The translations under genes and the position numbers were made by a program. This document shows, piece after piece, positions 23,021-35,399 of a DNA stretch of 64,000 nt. Every line of letters begins with the position of its first letter. Positions within the stretch are counted from its first letter, which is position 1. A model generated the notes under the pieces. That model ran no database searches. It saw nothing but the letters and a program-made list of their open reading frames with translations, and was not told the origin of the DNA. The DNA is from Cristatella mucedo (taxonomy: Eukaryota > Bryozoa > Phylactolaemata > Cristatellidae): positions 6,790,501 to 6,854,500 of the forward strand of contig WPIO01000007.1 of NCBI GenBank assembly GCA_009760855.2, written 5' to 3'.

Positions 23021-24590
23021 AACTGACTTTTCATTGCATGAGTGCATTTTCTCAAATTTCAAGTCACCCTACTTTCTGATAAGGAACATCAACCAAATAA
23101 GAACATGCTTAGACAGATCAGGACAGCCAAACTAATCCACTATTTTGGGACGCTGCGCCAAGATTACTGCGATTCCCTTCATTTAGGACTCCCGAGCTGT
23201 GCCCTTAATCGTCTCCACGGTGAAAAACTTTGCAGCAGCTCATCCAGTGTGTCGTCAAAGTAGTAGAGTAACTACAGCAGCTAAAATGTTTATGTATGAA
23301 CATCCCTGGCTCCCAATCAGGCAATGATTGATTTCAATTCCTTGGTCTGGCTCATTTCGCAGGTCATTTCACTCGCTTGCAGTAGCCTGCCTATTCTGCC
23401 TCATTGCTTATGCAGTGTACTCTCACACCGCCCGCATCTCAGCATCTTGTCATCTCGGTGTCCGTCAAAAATAAATTGAAATTCTTGATTGACCGGGCCC
23501 TTAGACCATACGAACCGAATGTCTGGGTTTCGCAGTCGGATAAGGTCACTCACTACCTGGGAAGACCTTATGTTACATATATAAGTCTCAGCCAAAGACG
23601 CGTCTGTTGGGCCAGCTTTCTTTTTGCCCAAGTAACCCTACTTTTTTTCAGTATGGTTGCCGTAATTTCACGTGCATGCATCAGTGCAAGTTAAGGTATT
23701 CCTGTTTACTTTGGCTTGCTGGTCTAAGCATGATATATGTTTGCTTTTGCAAGCTTAAAACCGGCCTGTACTTCACATCCAGCTATTGATTTCCATGCAG
23801 CACATTGAGAAGCAACTGGATAGAGATATGTTTCTCTTAGGGCGCCATTGAAGTGACCTACTATCATTATTATAAGCAAAAGCTGTTCCTGTGATGGCAC
23901 GTATAATTGGTCGCTTATTGGAGACATGCGTTGGTCTTAGCCCAGCAGTTGAACCGCGCTTAGCTCTTTCAGTCCGCTTCATCGGTTTTCCTTTTTTTCT
24001 TTGGACCACCCTCAAATAATTGGTGAAATTAGAACCCAGCTGAAGGCAAGGCCAAAACGGAACGCAAGAGAAACCGATCGTGTGAACACGGATTTAGTAA
24101 TCGCCTTGATCTCGCTCGTTAGCCTAAGTGAATAAGGCTAGGAGACAGTGCTATTTTTAGCCATCTTATGCAAGTTGCAGTGCTCCCCCCCCCCGCTGCC
24201 GAACAGTGGTAAACAAAGGTGCCTGTACGTAAAGATAGTCATGAGCCACAGCTTCCGCATCAACTAAATTCTGGATGTCTAGCGTGTATTAACGTGCAAA
24301 GAGTGGGGGAGATTATTAGCCATCCAAATGCGAGTATCGTCTATGCCGGCAGCAAGGAAATAAGTTACACGAATGAAGAGCAAGGCTCAGAAAGGTCGAA
24401 GGATGGGTAGAGTGGCATGCCATGAAAAGAGAGATGAAATTCAAGACAGTGTTTGGGAATGATATTAGCTGGAGGAGGTGGGCGAGTATAGATAATGAAA
24501 AGAACGTTGGCTTTAGACCAAACCTCGAGGTCTCCCCATACTCTAAAGGCTCCCTAAATGGTTGATGGTCGTTCAAATTTACACTAACAT
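23021..24590. repeat. Module Q, copy 1, starting with a LINE relic
   Basis: At 23,021-23,330 the plus strand carries a decayed RT stretch (RTAKLIHYF, LRQDYCDS, CALNRL), an L2-type thumb remnant. The remainder is non-coding. Nearly identical to 46,258-47,985 except for a SINE there, and more distantly similar to 35,400-36,540 and 55,380-57,300. Confidence 0.75.
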
Positions 24591-24591
24591 C

Positions 24592-24676
24592 CTTTCTCTC
24601 TTTCAGATTTTCTCTCTCTCCCTGTTGTTTCCATTTGTATTTCTTTTTATATTTCTCTATTTGTCTGTCTATTTGT

Positions 24677-24716
<40 letters not shown>

Positions 24717-24853
24717 CTCCCTCCTTTGCTCTTTGTCTCTTGTCCCATTATATGACTGTTTGTCACTTTGTCACTCTTTGTCTCCATCTCTCTCACTCTC
24801 TGTCTCTCAATCTCTGTCTGTCTCTATTTACCTGTCTCTGTCGCTCTCTGAAA
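24592..24853 (+). repeat. CT/TCTG-rich low-complexity tract
   Basis: Pyrimidine tract with many TCTCTC and TGTCTC units. Unit 2 has a diverged version at 47,985-48,243, consistent with fast slippage after duplication. Ser/Leu-rich open frames here are artefacts. Confidence 0.9.
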
Positions 24854-25718
24854 TAAGCCCTAAGTCTTTTTAGCAATGAGCCAATGACACCTAGGCGTGT
24901 TAAGAAGTGCGACAGAAGGATTTGATGGTACATTGTATTAAAAGCTTACAATGAATAGATCCAGGAACGTATAGCGAGAAGCCCTGTACTATTCAACAAA
25001 GAGCAGAAGGTAATAGCAAACCATTCTTAACTCCATCAAGTGAGATTTAAAATAAATGCAGCTGCATTTCAATCTACCCATTATAGGCTTGCAGCCGTTG
25101 ACATGATGAGCAAAAATGATACTCAAAGCATAGAAAATGCAAGCAAGTGCAGAAGCAGCACAGCATGACACCCACTAATGTTTTCCATGATAAATGTGTT
25201 TCAGTACTTTAGTACCTTGAAGCATCTCAGCTACTATAAAAAATTAACAATTCTCTAATCACTAAAGCCGATGCAATATAAACATCTCAAATAATCCACA
25301 TTTTGCTTTACATTTGGTATGCCACATTCTTGTTGCACCCTGGTGTCTGATAGTATACCCACTTCTGAGTACAACCTGGCATGCTAGTAATATATCTCCC
25401 TCATATCAGAGCATTGTCCCATACTAGTTTGCTCGTATAATTGATGTGTGACATTATTCATGCTTACAAATGAAATGAAACGAGTTACTAATTTCTGGCT
25501 CCTAAATTTTAGCCACCTATAAACTCTCCTCACATCGATGCAGCGAGCTTTCGAAGGAACTTAGGTAGAAGAATTTCGCGTAACTTCATCTGATTTACCA
25601 ACATTTGGGAATGGGCCAATAGAAAAGCTGCACTGCCCAAGCTAACGGTTCGGTTCTTGAGAGACCAAGATTCCCAAGAACGCACGATGCATGTGTCAAA
25701 ACTTCTAACACATTTCAG

Positions 25719-25741
25719 CATGCAATCCATGCAACCATGCA
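25719..25741 (-). promoter_or_regulatory. TGCATG triplet downstream of the 25.9-27.0 kb exon
   Basis: Three TGCATG motifs (minus strand) in 23 nt, about 140 nt after the donor at 25,880. Identical in arrangement to the cluster at 19,019-19,041. Confidence 0.4.
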
Positions 25742-25880
25742 AACGAATCGAGCCGGCACTGGGGGCATTTTGTCTTGGCATTCCTGCTAAAAAATTGGAA
25801 TTTCCGATGCATTAGCCGCAATTAAACTTTTCAATGAAGAAATATTAAACGACAAAATAGGTAAAAGAAGTAAAACGTAC

Positions 25881-26966
25881 CATGTAACGTCGGGTGCATT
25901 GATTCCGCGATGGGGTGGTTTCCAGTAAGATCAGCTTGGAGACGACCTTGCTGTTCTCGTACAGCCGCCGCTGCAGTAGTGGATACAAGAGTAGCTGTTT
26001 GCACAACACTCGAGGGTGCAGTATGATCCTGATGATGGCCATGGGTTGCAGATGCCTGGTGATGAGTCATCGAGAGAGGCGTGGCTTGTGCTACTTCGTT
26101 TGCTTGCGAGACTTTCTCTCTATGGCCGCTTGATGGTGATGGCAACGTTGATGTGGGTATAGGGAGGTGCTCTTCTGCCACTGTGCTATGTGCCGATGGT
26201 GCACCGGCCGCTGCTGAATAAACATTTTGTGCATCCGGTTGGGAGACAGGTACATTCTGATTGTGCCTCTCAGGCGACAGAGCGTGGTCCTCGGGTGCAG
26301 TGGTCGCCGAGCCATTATTAGATGGCCCTTCGACTGCACTAGCCATGCCGGGCACGGACGGTCGAGTAGGACGTACGCTCGATTTGCTATTGCTTGGTGA
26401 TGCAGGTCTTTCTCTTTTGGGATTGCTTGGCGATGCCGTCTGCCGTGATACCGGCGACACAGAATGGTCAGAATGCAGTTCGGTAATCGTTGGCGAGCCT
26501 TTTCGAGATGGGTCAGCTGGTGGCGCTTCCGAAAGCGAACTTTTGTGTCCTGCTATTGCAACTGCTATTTGGTCTTTCGACAAGGTCGCCGCCCTCGTAA
26601 CAGATGGCTGCTTAGGAGACACACCAGACTTAGCTGCTAGCAATGAAGACGCGCCTGTCTGGCTGTCGCTTTGCAATGCTGGTACAGGTGGTTCCGGTGC
26701 GGCTTGGTGGGCGCTGGCTGTGGCAGCAGCTGTGCTGTGGGGGTCCTCACTCGCCCGCGTCTGCTGGTCCGAGCCGCGCTCCTTCCCAGGCTCTTGTCTC
26801 GCCGATTTGTTCAACTTTCCCGCTTGCGATTTGCTAGCTGTAGATGTTTGAGATTTGGGACTCTTTAGGAGTTTTGCTGCCGCAGTATCCTGGATCGCAT
26901 GTGTATCATTCGGAGATGACTTTGGATCTTCGTGCTGCTTACTGGATGCAGAAGCGTCAGAAGCAG
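25881..26966 (-). CDS. 1086-nt phase-1 exon, Ser/Pro/Ala/Thr-rich (short form)
   Basis: The acceptor CATGTATTTGCAG and donor CATG|GTACGT bound 2 + 361 codons + 1 nucleotides. It starts ASDASASSKQHED, has a Lys-rich patch (LLKSPKSQTSTASKSQAGK) near residues 30-55, then long Ser/Pro/Thr/His/Gln stretches with many SP sites (SPTITELHSDHS, PSNPKRERPASPSN), and ends AESMHPTLH. It has no cysteine, no hydrophobic core and no recognisable domain, so it is predicted to be disordered, perhaps a phosphorylated linker or scaffold. It matches the 2115-nt exon of unit 2 but lacks 343 internal codons without loss of frame. Confidence 0.57.
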
Positions 26967-27469
26967 CTGCAAATACATGCCGATAAAAGTCAGGACGCAG
27001 ACAGAGATACATGTGCTCAAATAATAACCAGATGGTCGCAACTTGAGGCAGCGTACAATGAGCTGCAAAGCTTACAGACAAAAACATCAGGTTCTTCGTC
27101 CTAGTCATTGTCAATAATAGCACCACCCATATACCTGTACGTGATGATTTTGTGCAGATTCATACGGTCCAATAAGATTGATTTTTTAAATGTACTGTAT
27201 TGCATTACCGTGCATGCCTTCAAAATCATCGTATCTTGGGTACGAAATGTTCAATTTGAATGTTTGAGACCGTGCTTAGCTGCGAAAGCGCCTGAATGTA
27301 GCGGCTACCGTGGATAGACCGATCCGAGTCACCAGCCTCTGAACGGACTTATAACAGAATATTAACTTATTCGCAGATTCAACAGCATCGCATGCATAAA
27401 GAAAGCTACTATTCAAAGTCACGTATCTTTGGTCTTCCTGAATAAGCAGGTTGAATACAATGTAATGTA
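26967..27469. other. Intron flank of the long exon, unit 1
   Basis: Essentially identical to 51,351-51,853. Nothing further is recognised. Confidence 0.4.
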
Positions 27470-28734
27470 TCTCCACATGTAACTCCACAAAGGCACAAAG
27501 ATTGTGCGGGTGTGTTATGCAGGACAGTTTTGTGTAGCGCACTCACAGCCGAAACGGCAATCTGTACGCATTCGGTAGCCAACAGACTTCATCTCACGCA
27601 ACAAAGAGAAAGTGACAAGCATAACTGAGCCAGGAGAGCTGTTGAGGCTGTGAATAGCATGGAAGTAGCAGCATAAGGCGGCTGGAAAGGAAGTGCCATA
27701 GTCAGCAGCAGAAGAATAGTTGTTGTGTAAGAATTGTGTAAGTGAATTCCACAGTCTAGGACCTGCAGAGCTAAAGCTTCTGTGGCCAACGGTCTTTAGG
27801 CGGATGAATGGAATAAATAATGTATTGTACATTCACGACCTGAGGGCACGGGGAGGCTGTAACTGGTGCAGCAGTTTAGCTATCTATGGAGGGACCAAGC
27901 TGTGGCGGGCGTTGTGGGTCAGCGTAAGAACTTTGCTCTGTATCCTTCGATCAAACGGCAGCCATCCTAGCTCTTTTAATAAAGGAGACACGTAGTCAAA
28001 CTTCTGTGATTTTCAAACTAGCATTGCAGCCGTATTTATAGCCAGCTGCAGTTGGCCGAGTGGCTTTATTTGGTAGCCCAGCCAAAACGGAATAACAATA
28101 ATCTAGCCGAGACAGATCTAAAAGGCTAGTTAAATTTTTTGAAAGCCAATGTGGAAGACAGTTCCTAATCTCAGACAGGGATGGACGTGATTGCTAGCTG
28201 TGGGAATAGTCATCTTGACGAAGCTTTTAAAATTAAGGCACCTGTCGAAGACGACACCTACAGTCCGAGCAGATCGTGATGGTCGCACAACAGCATCATT
28301 TACTCGAAGGGAAAAGTCTTCTAGTCCAGTCTTTAGGTGTATTATGAGAAGCAATTCAGTTATATCTCTGTTTAGTTGAAGGAAATTTGACGCTAACCAT
28401 GGTCGAATGGCGTCAAGGCAAGCATTCAGTTTATCTGTTGCTGCAGCAGGTACCGACGGTTGAAATGAACAATACAGCTACGTGTCGTCAGCATAAAAGT
28501 GATATCCTATTCAACGGGCCCGAATCACTGTTCCCAGAGGTTGAAAAGAAATGGAGAATAGCAAAGGGCAGATGACGGACCCACGAGGGACTCCACAGGT
28601 AACTGGTCTGATGGATATATCGTGATCAATGGCGGTGTCGAAGGCAGCTGATAGATATAGCAACGCTTGGGTGGTGACATTAGTCGGAGGAGAATAGTTT
28701 CAGTGGAGTGCTTCCGCTTAAACCCTTAGTGAAA
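27470..28734 (-). mobile_element. LINE-C, internally damaged copy, unit 1
   Basis: The C-terminal block (KTVGHRSFSSAGPRLWNSL, then RMRTDCRFGCECA) and upstream RT pieces (VFDRCLNFKSF, with a broken HFYADD-like site near 28,490) are present with stops. It is shared with 51,854-53,100, so it was inserted before the tandem duplication. Confidence 0.85.
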
Positions 28735-29855
28735 TTGTTCTGGAATTTTAATCTTTCAATGCGTGCTACCAGCTGTTTAGCGACAATTCTTTTTACTCTG
28801 TTGGCAATTGCTGACCCTAGTGAAAATGACATTAAGTCTTTGGAATAAGAGAAAATATCTTTAACCAGATGCCTTAGAACCCGCTGCAAGAGACGTAGTA
28901 AAAAGGGTCCGATAAATACAAAGCATCATGCTTAGTCAGGCTTGAAAAAAACGTACAAGTATCTTGCTCAAACAACCATGCAAAAGCACGGAAAAGACGC
29001 ACAGCGTCCGCTGGTCTGCGGCAATGTCCTGGTTAGCTACGTTCGCTGACTTGTGTACAGGTAATCAAGAAAGACACGCAAGAAAAAAAAAGTTTCCACG
29101 AATACAGAAAAGCTGAGTGGAACAAAAACATCTTCTGCAGATAATTAAATGACAAAATGCCAATGCAGTTGGTGACACCGGAACATAGTTCCAGACTTTC
29201 GGTGCAAACGAGCTGAAGGTCCGATCGCCAACATATTTCAATTTACTTTAAGGAACATCGGGAAAACTGGCGGACGCTGATGGCACAAGACGAGTGGCTG
29301 ATGGTACAAGAGCAGCCTACTGGAGTTCAAGGATCTATAGGTTGGTACGAGCGAGTGAAGCGACCTGCAAGCGATACGTAGGAATTTCAGGTTGATTTTT
29401 AAGTTGAATTTAAAGTTGATTCAATGATTGAAATGTGAAGCCGGTGAAGCTCAGACAGAAGGGGTGTTGTGGTAGCTACGACATTCGCCGCAGACAAGGC
29501 GAGCAGCCGCGTTTTGCACTAGTTTTCGATGAATAGGGAGTATACAGGAGGGCACAGGCAACGAGTCCCGCATACTACTTCTGATTACTTATCGTGGTTT
29601 GCTTCATTTCATTTCATTTTATTTCATGCTCATTTCACATATACTCTCATGTCATTATAACAAATAGCGAAATTTCACTCGTACGATCATAGAACTCTGC
29701 CAAATGGCCAAGGTCAAGTAGGCGTGGTCTCAAGCCAATTGCAGACGGCTTAAGTTCGCTTTTTAGAGCGTACCGGATGTACGGTGAGCAATTCGGGAAA
29801 GTATAACTTGCTGGCCTTAACTACACGGAATGGTTGATTCAATCAGTTTAAGACG
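28735..29855. repeat. 1.1-kb segment present only in unit 1
   Basis: Unit 2 passes directly from the LINE-C sequence at 53,112 to the counterpart of 29,856. The segment continues the LINE-C RT to about 28,890, then holds a minus-strand decayed LINE (29,150-29,530, with a NAAARLVCGECRSYH-like remnant). It was deleted from unit 2 or inserted in unit 1, the former being simpler. Confidence 0.6.
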
Positions 29856-30005
29856 ACGAGATGAAGTCGGTGGGCTACCGTATGAGAACCGAAAGCCACC
29901 GCGGCTATGAGTTCGCTATAGAAAACTCTCTCCAGCGTAACGCTCTCACAGTCCTCGTCGCATTCTGGAGTCGCAGACGGAGGTAAATTACGTTACATTG
30001 ATTAT
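29856..30005 (+). mobile_element. LINE-C 3' terminal piece
   Basis: GGGCTACCGTATGAGAACCG followed by the conserved 3' segment and an ATTACG-type tail. Counterpart at 53,122-53,267. Confidence 0.7.
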
Positions 30006-30863
30006 TGTTGGTTTTGGTGGAGACGAAAAAACTCACCTGACGCAGAGGCAAACTCACGGATGCCAGCTACTATAAGTTAAGCTTAAATTAATCCAGATTG
30101 TCTTAAACGCGTAAATGTCAACGCAGACGCGGCCTCCTGTAAGCCGGGTGAGACAATTACTAATTAGCACGGGCCTACGTGAGTGGCCACAGCAGCGATC
30201 TGCTAGCGGCCGCCGCCGCGGCTGCTGCAACGCCGGAAATCGTCGAGCGCTGCCCCGTGGCGGTCTCGCCAGTCGGCCGAGAAATGTGGCGAGCTATCGC
30301 AATGAGGAAAAGGCTGGTGCGGCGGCGAGCGAAGCCACGTGGTAGTGCCAGCGAAGCTTCAAGAGAGCGCTTGGAGAGCTGCAGCAGTACGCAGGCGCTC
30401 GAAGGCCGGCTCGTCCCCTGGGTGCCGTCCGCAGCTGCATAACCGAGGTTCTTAACTGCAAGCCAGCCACGAAATCTACGCGAACGTGGAGGGCCATCCG
30501 TACCGCGTAGGCGCACGGCCCGTTTTTACTACTGTACGTTCAGGTTTGAAAGACGCGCTGCAGCGAGAAAGGTGGGTGGCTGCGGATAGAAAGGTGAAAA
30601 GTTTCACTCGCCATCCCCGACCGTCGGGCGCGAGCCAGCAACATTTAATCTCGTACCTACTGGTTCGTACTGGGTGATCGGTGGCGGTGGCAGCTACGCC
30701 CTGCCTGTCGCAGCGAGTGCACGAAACTGCTAGCGCCAGTTGGGGGCGGGTTGGAAGCAGCCCGCGCCACCGCCGCCGGTCGAGCGATGTAGGCGGAGCT
30801 AACAGATCGCGGTTTCACCCTCGGCCAATCCGACCGGTTACGGTCGGCCGCGGTCGCGCTTAC

Positions 30864-31310
30864 CAGCTCCAGCTGGCGATGGCTGCTTCACCGCTGTCGC
30901 CGCCGGCGACTTCTCGGCCCACGACACGTGCGCGGGCCCTGTGCTCGACGACGCAGGTCGAGGCGGTGAGGCGGACGATGGTGGCTGGCCCGCCGTGTGC
31001 GACTGAGGCTCGGCTGGCCGCTCGACGTCAGCCGCCGCAGGTGGCTGAGCGACCTGAGCGGCCACGTGATCGTGTGCCGCCGCCGCCGCCGCCGCCTGAG
31101 TACCGCTCGCCTCCTGCTCAGAGCCATCTCTGCTGCCGCCAGCGGACGGCGGCGACGTAGGCGACGCCGGCGACGCCGGCTGCGTATGCTTGGTGCCACT
31201 ACGGCTCGGTTTGGGGGCCCACCGAGGACCGAACCGCTTCATCTCCTCCGACTTCTTTGCAGCCTCCTGAGTCTGGCCGGTCGATGGCTGGGAGTGATCG
31301 ACTGGTTTTT
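30864..31310 (-). CDS. 447-nt phase-1 exon, Pro/Ala/Ser-rich, unit 1
   Basis: The acceptor TTTTCTTCTTCTAG and donor GCTG|GTAAGC bound 2 + 148 codons + 1 nucleotides. It starts KPVDHSQPSTGQTQEAAKK, then KRFGPRWAPKPSRSGTKH, a Pro/Ser/Gly segment, EQEASGTQ plus an alanine run, and an end AVKQPSPAGA. Its partner in unit 2 is one alanine shorter. The RF-P-W-PKP block is shared with the 19.2-kb exon and, loosely, with the 61-kb exon (DVWAPK). No fold is recognised. Basic, cysteine-free, disordered. The opposite strand is open across the same bases because of GC-rich composition. Confidence 0.6.
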
Positions 31311-32544
31311 CTAGAAGAAGAAAAGATCGTCGCTGGCGTCTGGATGCATTGCTTGATGCACTGAGGGCAGATCTCGCGAGCGAGAAAGAGATTTTCTGCA
31401 ACGTAGACGTACAATACATGCAGGTGGATAGGCCCCCAACCTACACGGCTTCCTGACTTTAAGGCAACTTGGGCCACGGTGGCAAACTGCCCGGGGGGAT
31501 GCGGGTATGGGGAGTTTTAGTGTTTAGTGGTTAGGTCTTTATGGCTTAGCATCCAGGGTTTAGGGTTTTAGGGCCTCAGCCGCCTAAATCCACCCGTTCT
31601 CGTATTCCGTCCTTTAATTAGTGCCAATTATGTCGAAACTAGATCTCATGAGCTTGAGGTATACTCAGTACATCTCTGAGGCTTAGAGCTTAGAGCTTAG
31701 AGCAGGAACTCATGGCACGCCATAGCGAGAGCCGCGCTTGGACGGATTCCAGCTCGCGACTCCAGATTCTGCACTCGCGTGTGGTAGATATTGAAAGTTG
31801 GCTCGTCGTCGCCGCCCCCTCGACTTCCGAAACGAACCCCCCCCCGCCACGGGGAGGCCTCTCCGATTGTAGGCCTGATCAGTTGACAAGCAGTCTCACG
31901 GAGAGAGCCTTGGACGCCGGATTCTTTGTGTTACACGCGCATTCCGGTAAAGGTTCTATGCGGGCGCATGTAAATATGCTGGGACACGCAGACGAATACT
32001 TTGTGGTGTTCTCCCACCATCCTTCCGCCATCTTCGTATAAAAAAGTACAGGTAATGTGATTTTTCGCCTCATTTATTTAGAGGCGAATAGTAAGAAGTG
32101 TGGCAAAGGCAAATTTTAGAGCGCCAAGATCCACATTTCAGCGATTAATAAATTAGCACCGGTATTGAATGCTTCGTTTTTAAATTCTCATTTACCTAGA
32201 TTAAAACGGTTTTCTGACGAAATAAGTGTTGCCAGAACTATGGCAATTCTGCGGTTGGCTGTAGACGAAGGATCGAGCTAACTTTCGAGGCTGGAGGAGA
32301 AATCAAGGGTCGCCTCTATAATTTGTCCTAAGCCTGATGGGTTTTCTTGAAACAGACCGACCCTACAAGCTGCAAGAATCTGTAGACGGTTTGCCGATCG
32401 GCAGGCCTCTTCAGTCTAAGCATACCTATATGGAGTAGCCGACACACCGGAAACGAACTCGGAAGTTTGGTGCAGCAGACGCGACCACAAATGTGACATG
32501 GCAACCGAGAAAAAGTATTCGAAGAAATAGCCCTAATTACCCGG
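31311..32544. other. Module P, copy 2 (left part)
   Basis: The first 200 bp match 54,445-54,660. From 31.7 kb it resembles 19.8-20.7 and 42.0-43.0 kb. Tandem AGCTTAG units lie at 31,679-31,702. No exon is supported. Confidence 0.4.
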
Positions 32545-33085
32545 CGACCGGTAATAATATAATAATAAAAATATTGCACTTGATAAAGCACCCTCAGAGA
32601 ACTTAATCTCTTTCTAGGCGCTTTACATTTGCTGCAAAGTGATATGCAATAGAATAGTAAGTAAAATCATGCTTGAAAAACAAACAAAATGAATAATATG
32701 GTTAGGGGTGACATGCACAGGGTCAGCATGCAAATGTGGTTAGTGGCAGCATGCACAGTGTCAGCACGCATAAGCACACCAAGGACGAATCACAGGGACC
32801 CACTAAATGCTGTCCTAAATAGGTGTGTTTTTAAGTTTCTTTTAAATGTGGTCAGGTCAGGGGATGTTCTGACGCAGGTCGGGAGGGAGTTCCAGGCTTT
32901 GGGAGCGTACGAGCTGAATGCACGGTCTCCAAAGGATTTAAGGTTTGTACGAGGTATTTCCAGACTGTTGGATTCCGAAAAGCGAGTGGTACGATGCTTG
33001 GCCTGATGGGGTAGTATATCTGAAAGATAGGCTGGAGCCATAGAATGAAGAGACCTAAAAGTGAGCGACAAAACCTTGAAGTCAA
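32545..33085 (-). mobile_element. LINE-A, best-preserved C-terminal copy
   Basis: The minus strand encodes FRSLHSMAPAYLSDILPHQ, then PRTNLKSFGDRAFSSYAPK, then the end THLFRTAFSGSL, followed by the 3' UTR and ATT tail. This is the classic C-terminal signature of L2/CR1-type ORF2 proteins. It is 5'-truncated without RT catalytic motifs. Confidence 0.9.
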
Positions 33086-35399
33086 TCCGTTAGATGGGTT
33101 GATTCAATCGAGATTTTCGTTTTGTTGCGCTCGCAGTGTGGTTCGAGGGGGAGGATGCTTCGGCTCTTGCACAGACGCTGCTTTGGCAGACGCTGGCTCT
33201 GCCATTGGCTGTGCTCTATATATTTGCACGACCATTTCCTTATGACGGCCATCGGGTGCTACTGCTAACGCCGGATGTGGCGGCGCCACTAAAGGTGAAT
33301 CTTGCCTCTCTTTTTCGTTTGCATGCACACATTTGTCGCAATGCTGCAATGTTGCTGGCGAGGGAAGCAGTGCGATGCAGCCCCTTCTTGACGCACTCGG
33401 CTTTCAGCCACGGCAGTCGGGACTCGTCATCGTTGGATCACGTCACAGAGTGAGACTAAATCACTAAATCTAATCCGCCAAAAGCGCCGCAGGTGATCCA
33501 TATAGTTATAGGGTGCCCAAGTGGCTGCTCGATTTTCAATTCCTTCCAGCTACGCTTCCTACCTCCTGCGCTGTGAAACCTCTTTTCCTCTCTACTCGTA
33601 AGTGACTACTTGGCATAATTAAAGTTCCCGCATCGGTCTCAGCTAGTTTGATAAATCGAATGATGACAAGGTCGAGCTAACAGCTATGAGACAAATTGTC
33701 ACTTACAAACGTAAAGCTCCAAAGCTCTTAATTGAAATTAGCTGGTTCGCTATTTCTTCCGCAGCCTCCATGGAGAATTCTGTTTCAAAACAATAGTTTG
33801 ACTATCTTTAGGTGCCACAAGCCAACGACAATGTCATAATCTCATAAAAGCCACAAAAACAAAGACTTCTCTAGGTGACCACGTAAGCTTTTCAAACAAA
33901 AAATGCAAAATATTGCAAACTTTGCAAAAATTTGCAAACAAAACGTAACATTCAAGTTGACCTAGTTTCAGTTTCTTGCGTAGCTAAAACGTTGATGTGC
34001 TTAGCCACCAACGTGATGTTAGTCCATGGATTTTAGGCATTCATCCATGCTTCTGTACCATTGTATTGCAGGTATTTTAGCGTGTGCAGTAAAAAGCAAA
34101 CAGATGGTACGCAGCTCGGAAGCTTAGATTCTATTTTGCTGTAATCATCGTAGTTGCAACATTACACACATTCTCTCTGACCAGAGGTTCGTAAGCCATC
34201 GGACTGCGGGGGGGGGGGGTGAGAATAGGAGGAGCATATGTCTACCAACAGTTTTTGTTTTCGATACTATTAAAAAATGCGCGTGTTGGAAATTCAATCC
34301 AAAGGTTTGATACTTCACATATTTCCGTTATAAGAATGTTTACATCGGAAGTAGCCTTTCGCGACTTACCTAACTTCAGCTTCGGCTGAATATCGGGCCT
34401 ACGTAATAGTGTGTCTCGAGCGAACGTCGTAAATAAAAGCTCTTAACTGCTAACCAGGCGCCTAACTATTCCTCGAAACCATACAGTAAGTGTTGAATTA
34501 CCTACATACTCAAGGGAATTCAAAATAAATCCTTATTAGACAGTAAGAGTAAAATACAACTGCGACAGTCCTAACCCTCCCGGTCCCTCCATCACCGGAG
34601 GCTCAGCTTGTGCGAACGACTTTTTCATACGGTCGCTCGTTTGCTTACTTTCTAGGCGTTGATTTCCATGCATAGGGTTCACCAGGTTGAATTATTCGCG
34701 GTCCGGCCGTCTTGCAGAACTTGACCGCTGTCAGTTCAGCCTCCATGCTGTGCATCTTCCTAGCGTTACATAAGGTCTTAACCAAGTGGTAAGGCGCTCT
34801 CACGTCGCGACCCTGATCGTGGTATTTGTTGCTTGCAACACCAAGTCGTTTATTACTCGTTGTGAGCGGCCGCCAACTCTCTTTTGGCCGGTAAACAAAC
34901 AAAGCGAGGGAACCAGATGACCTTCACTTGACCTTTACTCGCTTCACATTTGGAGTGGTGCTGCAAAAACCATGTTTGACCTTAGCTGACGGCATGCTTA
35001 GCTAATTCCTTTAATAAACTGATCTGATTACTTAGCTTGAAATTGACCTCAAATCCATTGCAGCCAAATCCTTCGATTCTTATGCTACCGTAGCCAGAAT
35101 TATATGCCGACTGAGGTCATTCCATAATGGCACCTAACAAAAAACTGAAAACCACCACGTATTCTCGAAAATATTGTCTTGTCCATGTGGATGTTTCAGG
35201 CATGGTGCTTGTGCTTACCAAAAAGGTGGCGAGAATAAGTTTAAGTCCTTTTAAGATTTAAAGCAAGCGTCATACTATTACTACTAACTATGCGATAATA
35301 TAGTTTTGATTAAATTTTTATGACTCGAATGATTTTAAATCCTCGTAGAAAGCTGCGAAATCCCTGATAATGTTCAACGTAGCTTCATCGACGTCACAT
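33086..35399. other. Module P, copy 2 (right part)
   Basis: Parallels 20.7-22.6 and 43.0-44.95 kb. A G-run at 34,208-34,219 matches that at 21,888. The 85-codon minus frame at 34,645-34,902 repeats the one at 22.3 kb. A strong donor-like TTAG|GTAAGT (minus, about 34,365) is shared with 44,375 but has no firm acceptor. Unit 2 lacks most of this stretch. Confidence 0.4.

Noticed and set aside
24562..24873. Ser/Leu-rich hydrophobic frame resembling a membrane protein
   Set aside because: It is the translation of a CT-rich tract and is not conserved in the unit 2 version at 48.0-48.2 kb.
30175..30516. 113-codon Ala/Arg-rich frame and its plus-strand partner
   Set aside because: The unit 2 copy has lost about 190 bp and has small length changes out of codon phase, so neither strand is likely coding.
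31540..31575. Telomere-like TTTAGGG units
   Set aside because: Only about two imperfect units (GGGTTTAGGGTTTTAGGG). Too few to indicate an interstitial telomere.
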